In this document: positions 60,660 to 64,000 of the stretch, in pieces
How the letters are laid out: every line of letters begins with the position of its first letter
Position numbering within the stretch: the stretch's first letter is position 1
Assembly: GCF_038007285.1 (NCBI RefSeq)
Contig: NZ_JBBOWX010000001.1
Span: 186,001-250,000, forward strand
Length of the DNA stretch: 64,000 nt
Source of the DNA: Sporosarcina sp. FSL K6-3457
GTDB lineage: Bacteria; Bacillota; Bacilli; Bacillales_A; Planococcaceae
Direction of reading: 5' to 3'
Translations under genes and position numbers: made by a program
Notes under the pieces: generated by a model
The model's database searches: none
The model's input: only the letters and a program-made list of their open reading frames with translations
Told to the model about the DNA's origin: nothing

Positions 60660-61706
60660 TTGACGAAACAATATGATGTTTTCATAAGTTGCTATGGTAG
60701 CGAAGAAGAGGAGCTTATTCACTGGTTTACCTTTGACGCTCACAATGGCGAGTTAGACAAGGTGGGCTCAACCTCGGGCGTTAAAAATCCATCGTTTGTC
60801 ACCTTGAATACTTCTTTTAACCGACTGTATGCAGTAAGTGAAGTGGAAAAAGGAGAAACAGTAAGTTATGAAGTCGACTTTTTGAATACGAGTCTGACTG
60901 AAATAAACCGGCAGTCTGTTCATGGAAATAGTCCTTGTTACAGTGAGGTAAAGGATGGCAGGTTTTTATTTACCACAAATTACGGGCAAGGAAATGTGAC
61001 TGTTCAGCCATTAAATGGAGCAGGTGCTATTGAGGGTGCGTCCGATATCCAGGACTACACAGAGGTGGCGGCTTCGCTTGGCGTTGACTCGCATCCTCAT
61101 GCAATTAGAAATATACCAGGCACAAATCGGTATATCGTGACTGATTTAGGGTTGAATCGTTTAAACGTCTATGAATTTGATGAAGACCAAGCAAAGTTGG
61201 TTTTTGTGGAGGAAATTTTGACAGGAGATCGAACAGGTCCTCGTCATATATCCTTCCACCCGACACTGTCAAGAGTCTATGTCATAAATGAACTGGATTC
61301 CTCTATTTTGACCTACTCATACAATGAGGATGGGGGAAGCTTGAGGCAGATTCAGAAAGTGAAAACCATTCCCGATGATTACGAGGGGACAAATTATTGT
61401 GCGGACATTCATGTAGCCCCATCGGGTTTGTTTCTCTATGCATCAAACCGCGGGCATCACTCAATTGCCTCATTTGTTATTTCCGCTGACGGGATGCTGC
61501 AACCATTAGAAAATGCTCCGTCTGGAGGAGAGTGGCCTCGAAGCTTTGCGATTGTACCAGATGGTAAGTTTCTATTGGTGGCAAATGAGCATACGAATCA
61601 GGTCAATGTCATGAGCATCCACGAGGATGGTATATTGAGTGATACAGGGAAGTCTTATGCTGTTGATCGGCCTGTATGTGTGAAAATTATTGCTAGAGAA
61701 AGTTAA
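60660..61706 (+). CDS. Lactonase-family seven-bladed beta-propeller protein
   Basis: Similar to 6-phosphogluconolactonase of the Pgl/YkgB type. 348 residues from TTG 60660 (MTKQYDVFISCYG) after GGAAGGGGG; the in-frame TTG at 60633 lies before that site. Propeller signatures are DSHPHAI, TDLGLNRLNVY, GPRHISFHPTLSRVYVINEL and YASNRGHHSIASF. In this operon it may hydrolyse a sugar lactone, but the role is inferred only from the family. Confidence 0.88.
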   Translation: MTKQYDVFISCYGSEEEELIHWFTFDAHNGELDKVGSTSGVKNPSFVTLNTSFNRLYAVSEVEKGETVSYEVDFLNTSLTEINRQSVHGNSPCYSEVKDGRFLFTTNYGQGNVTVQPLNGAGAIEGASDIQDYTEVAASLGVDSHPHAIRNIPGTNRYIVTDLGLNRLNVYEFDEDQAKLVFVEEILTGDRTGPRHISFHPTLSRVYVINELDSSILTYSYNEDGGSLRQIQKVKTIPDDYEGTNYCADIHVAPSGLFLYASNRGHHSIASFVISADGMLQPLENAPSGGEWPRSFAIVPDGKFLLVANEHTNQVNVMSIHEDGILSDTGKSYAVDRPVCVKIIARES

Positions 61707-61718
61707 TAGCTACAATCA

Positions 61719-61760
61719 AAAGGCAAGGCTCACCGTATGCATCGGGAGTCTTGCTTTTTT
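61719..61760 (+). terminator. Terminator of the first sugar operon
   Basis: AAAGGCAAG with CTC pairs with GAG-like AG and CTTGCTTT, followed by TTTT. The stem has two internal mismatches. Confidence 0.8.
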
Positions 61761-61862
61761 ATTGGTAATATGGAAAAACTATGAATAAAAGAACCTTATA
61801 AAAAACATCTATTGTCATGCTGATATTTCGTATTACTAAATAAATTAAAATTTGAAAATATA

Positions 61863-61891
61863 TTGACAATTAAAATCGCTACTGGTATAGT
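61863..61891 (+). promoter_or_regulatory. SigA promoter of the second ABC operon
   Basis: Perfect TTGACA (61863-61868), 17-bp spacer, TATAGT (61886-61891) with TGG extension. This is one of the best promoters in the window. Confidence 0.8.
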
Positions 61892-61940
61892 CGTCTTGTG
61901 GACATGATGGTAAAGTAAAGGGAAAACGGGGTGATAGTCT

Positions 61941-62909
61941 TTGCAGCAAATCGAGATAGATAAGCCGATGGAGTCTCCTACTATAAAAACAAACAAAAAA
62001 AAGAGTCTTCTTCGACGATATTTCAAGCAGTGGGATCTTCAGTTGATGGTTATACCGGGTTTATTGTTTGTATTCGTTTTCAACTATATCCCTATGTACG
62101 GTGTGTTGATGGCCTTTCAAGACTACAATATTTTTAAAGGCATGGCAGGAAGTGAATGGGTAGGGTTAAAGCATTTTAAATTGTTCTTTAGCGATGCAAG
62201 GTTTTTTGAAATAATGAGAAACACTGTTGTTATTAGTGGATTAAAGATATTAATAGGTTTTCCAGCTCCAATTATTCTAGCGCTCATGTTGAATGAGGTT
62301 AGGAAGATGATGTTCAAAAGAGTCGTTCAGACCATCACATATTTGCCGCATTTCTTGTCATGGGTTATTGTAGCGGGTTTTGCCACATCGATTCTAGCAA
62401 CGGAAAGCGGAAGTTTAAACATCCTGCTTGAGCAGTTAAGATTGATTGATGAACCGATTAACTTCTTGTCCATTGGAGAATACTTTTGGGCGATTATCAT
62501 TTCTACTAATCTTTGGAAGTCAATTGGTTTTGCCTCTATTGTATACATAGCGGCTATTGCTGGTGTGGATCCACAGCTTTATGAGGCCGCCTCCTTAGAT
62601 GGAGCAAGTAAATTTAAACAAATGTACTTGATTACGATCCCTTCTATTATGCCAATTATCGTGATATTTTTTATCCTAGAAGTCGGTAATTTATTGAGTG
62701 CTGGATTTGAAGATCTACTGTTATTGGGATCCAATCCTATATTACGGCCAGTATCAGATGTAATTGACACGTATGTATACCGAGTGGGAATCAGTAATTC
62801 CCTCTACTCTTATGCAACGGCAGTTGGGCTATTTAAGGCAGTTATCAGCGTCATTTTATTGACAGTAGCCAATCAAATTGCTCGTAGGAGTGGTAATAGT
62901 TTATGGTGA
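61941..62909 (+). CDS. ABC oligosaccharide transporter permease, LplB type
   Basis: 322-residue permease. A charged cytoplasmic N-terminus with KKKSLLRR precedes about six membrane segments; the family block MVIPGLLFVFVFNYIPMYGV opens the first. EAA loop EAASLDGASK. TTG start 61941 after ACGGGGTGAT. This subfamily (LplB/YteP) usually imports complex plant or host oligosaccharides with LplC-type partners. Confidence 0.92.
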   Translation: MQQIEIDKPMESPTIKTNKKKSLLRRYFKQWDLQLMVIPGLLFVFVFNYIPMYGVLMAFQDYNIFKGMAGSEWVGLKHFKLFFSDARFFEIMRNTVVISGLKILIGFPAPIILALMLNEVRKMMFKRVVQTITYLPHFLSWVIVAGFATSILATESGSLNILLEQLRLIDEPINFLSIGEYFWAIIISTNLWKSIGFASIVYIAAIAGVDPQLYEAASLDGASKFKQMYLITIPSIMPIIVIFFILEVGNLLSAGFEDLLLLGSNPILRPVSDVIDTYVYRVGISNSLYSYATAVGLFKAVISVILLTVANQIARRSGNSLW

Positions 62910-62936
62910 TCAAACGCAAAGTGGGGGTTGAGCGCA

Positions 62937-63833
62937 GTGAATAAATTAACATTCGGTGATAAAGTGATGGCTACCATTATTTATACAGCGTTGGCATTAC
63001 TAGCATTTGTGTCTTTTTATCCGTTTTGGAACTCACTTGTGATTTCATTTAATAGTGGACAGGATACAATGCTTGGCGGTCTAACCTTTTGGCCAAGAGA
63101 TTTTACGTTAGCAAACTATGAACTTGTTTTTAAAGATAAAAGACTTGTGAACGCTTTCTTTATTTCTGTGATGAGAACAGGAGTGGGTACAGTACTTTCT
63201 GTTATGGCCACTGCGATTTTAGCTTATGGGCTGTCCAAAAAAGAGTTAATTGGTCGCAAGTACTTTATGATCTTTTTAATTATTACGATGTTCTTTAGCG
63301 GGGGATTGATTCCAAGTTTCTTGCTTATTCGCTCATTAGGTCTTATGGATTCGTTTTGGGTAATGATTATTCCTACATTGATTTCTGTGTGGAATATGAT
63401 TATTTTTAGAACATTTTTTTCACAGTTACCTGCTGGGCTGGAGGAGTCGGCGAAGATGGACGGCTGTGGGTATTGGGCGACCTTTTTCAGGATTGTTCTT
63501 CCGCTTTCAGGTCCGGTCATCGCAACGTTGGCACTCTTTACCGCGGTATTCCATTGGAATGACTGGTTCTTGCCAAGTATCTATATAACATCGGAGAATT
63601 TGATTCCAATTCAAACATTATTACAAAAAGTGTTGAATGCAAACACTGTCAGTCAATCGATGGGGCAGCTTGATGCAGGTGCGGCGGCACATATGTCTCG
63701 ATTGACAACGGTTACAGGAAAGTCTTTATCGATGGCGATTATGATGGTAGCCACGATTCCAATTATTTTGGTCTATCCTTTTGTCCAGAAGTACTTTGTT
63801 AAAGGTGTGTTGATTGGTTCACTTAAGGAATAA
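62937..63833 (+). CDS. ABC oligosaccharide transporter permease, LplC/YtcP type
   Basis: Partner permease of the second importer, about 298 residues and six membrane segments; SFYPFWNSLVISFNSG and EAA loop ESAKMDGCGYW are typical. I prefer GTG 62937 (MNKLTFGDK), which is correctly spaced from GTGGGGG; TTG 62928 touches that site. It lies 27 bp after the first permease. No ATPase gene within the window. Confidence 0.92.
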   Translation: MNKLTFGDKVMATIIYTALALLAFVSFYPFWNSLVISFNSGQDTMLGGLTFWPRDFTLANYELVFKDKRLVNAFFISVMRTGVGTVLSVMATAILAYGLSKKELIGRKYFMIFLIITMFFSGGLIPSFLLIRSLGLMDSFWVMIIPTLISVWNMIIFRTFFSQLPAGLEESAKMDGCGYWATFFRIVLPLSGPVIATLALFTAVFHWNDWFLPSIYITSENLIPIQTLLQKVLNANTVSQSMGQLDAGAAAHMSRLTTVTGKSLSMAIMMVATIPIILVYPFVQKYFVKGVLIGSLKE

Positions 63834-63900
63834 TGGATCTTGGTTTGAAGCGTAGGCTTTAAATATATTTTGTGAGAAGAACATAAGGGGGAAAACTAAG

Positions 63901-64000
63901 ATGACGAAAAAGTTTTGGATGTTATTTGCATCATTGTTGCTAGTGCTTGGCGTAGTAGCAGGATGCTCTAGCGATGCTGGAAATGAAGAGGAAACGGATA
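63901..64000 (+). CDS. Substrate-binding lipoprotein, 5' part (runs off the window)
   Basis: Starts MTKKFWMLFASLLLVLGVVA then GCSSDAGNEEETD. Signal peptide with lipobox VAGC, lipidated Cys at residue 22, followed by an acidic linker. ATG 63901 follows AAGGGGG. Placed directly after LplB/LplC-type permeases, so most likely the solute-binding protein of the second importer; only 33 residues are visible. Confidence 0.8.
   Translation, partial: MTKKFWMLFASLLLVLGVVAGCSSDAGNEEETD

Overview
This window is a chromosomal segment of a low-to-mid GC Gram-positive bacterium of the order Bacillales. The gene order (ctsR-mcsA-mcsB-clpC-radA-yacL-ispD-ispF-gltX-cysE-cysS-mrnC-rlmB-yacP-sigH-rpmG-secE-nusG-rplKAJL-rpoBC-str-S10-spc-alpha-ecf-truA-rplM-rpsI) is that of Bacillus subtilis. 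Missing disA, Planococcaceae-like protein sequences and the type of intergenic repeats suggest Planococcaceae (Sporosarcina-like); the genus is an inference. All genes lie on the + strand.

Layout. 1-2.8 kb: the 3' part of biotin synthase and an unrecognised membrane protein behind a possible ECF-sigma promoter. 2.8-9.4 kb: the CtsR heat-shock/protein quality control genes (ctsR, mcsA, mcsB, clpC), with one CtsR operator before ctsR and an identical second one before clpC, then radA. 9.5-18.3 kb: PIN/TRAM protein, MEP-pathway ispD/ispF, gltX, a cysteine T-box controlling cysE-cysS, RNA maturation genes (mrnC, rlmB, rae1/yacP) and sigH. 18.4-30.6 kb: rpmG, secE, nusG, the L11-L1 and L10-L7/L12 operons with their leaders, an RsmC-like methyltransferase, rpoB and rpoC. 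30.6-35.5 kb: L7Ae-like protein and the str operon (rpsL, rpsG, fusA, tuf). 35.7-50.4 kb: the S10-spc-alpha ribosomal cluster with secY, adk, infA and rpoA. 50.5-55.1 kb: an RNA-like terminator structure, ECF transporter module ecfA1-ecfA2-ecfT, truA, rplM and rpsI. 55.4-64 kb: an accessory carbohydrate region with two ABC importers (neither with an ATPase gene), a cytosolic GH20 hexosaminidase and a lactonase-family beta-propeller; the second importer runs off the right edge.

The most noteworthy items are: a dispersed hairpin-forming intergenic repeat family (four full copies and at least three tail fragments, several placed directly before ribosome binding sites or promoters); a probable decayed remnant of map between adk and infA; a branched terminator-linked RNA structure before the ecf operon; duplicated L1-type leader motifs before rplK and rplA; a terminator-like hairpin between rpoB and rpoC; and the twin CtsR operators. 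No mobile element, CRISPR array, rRNA or tRNA gene was seen.
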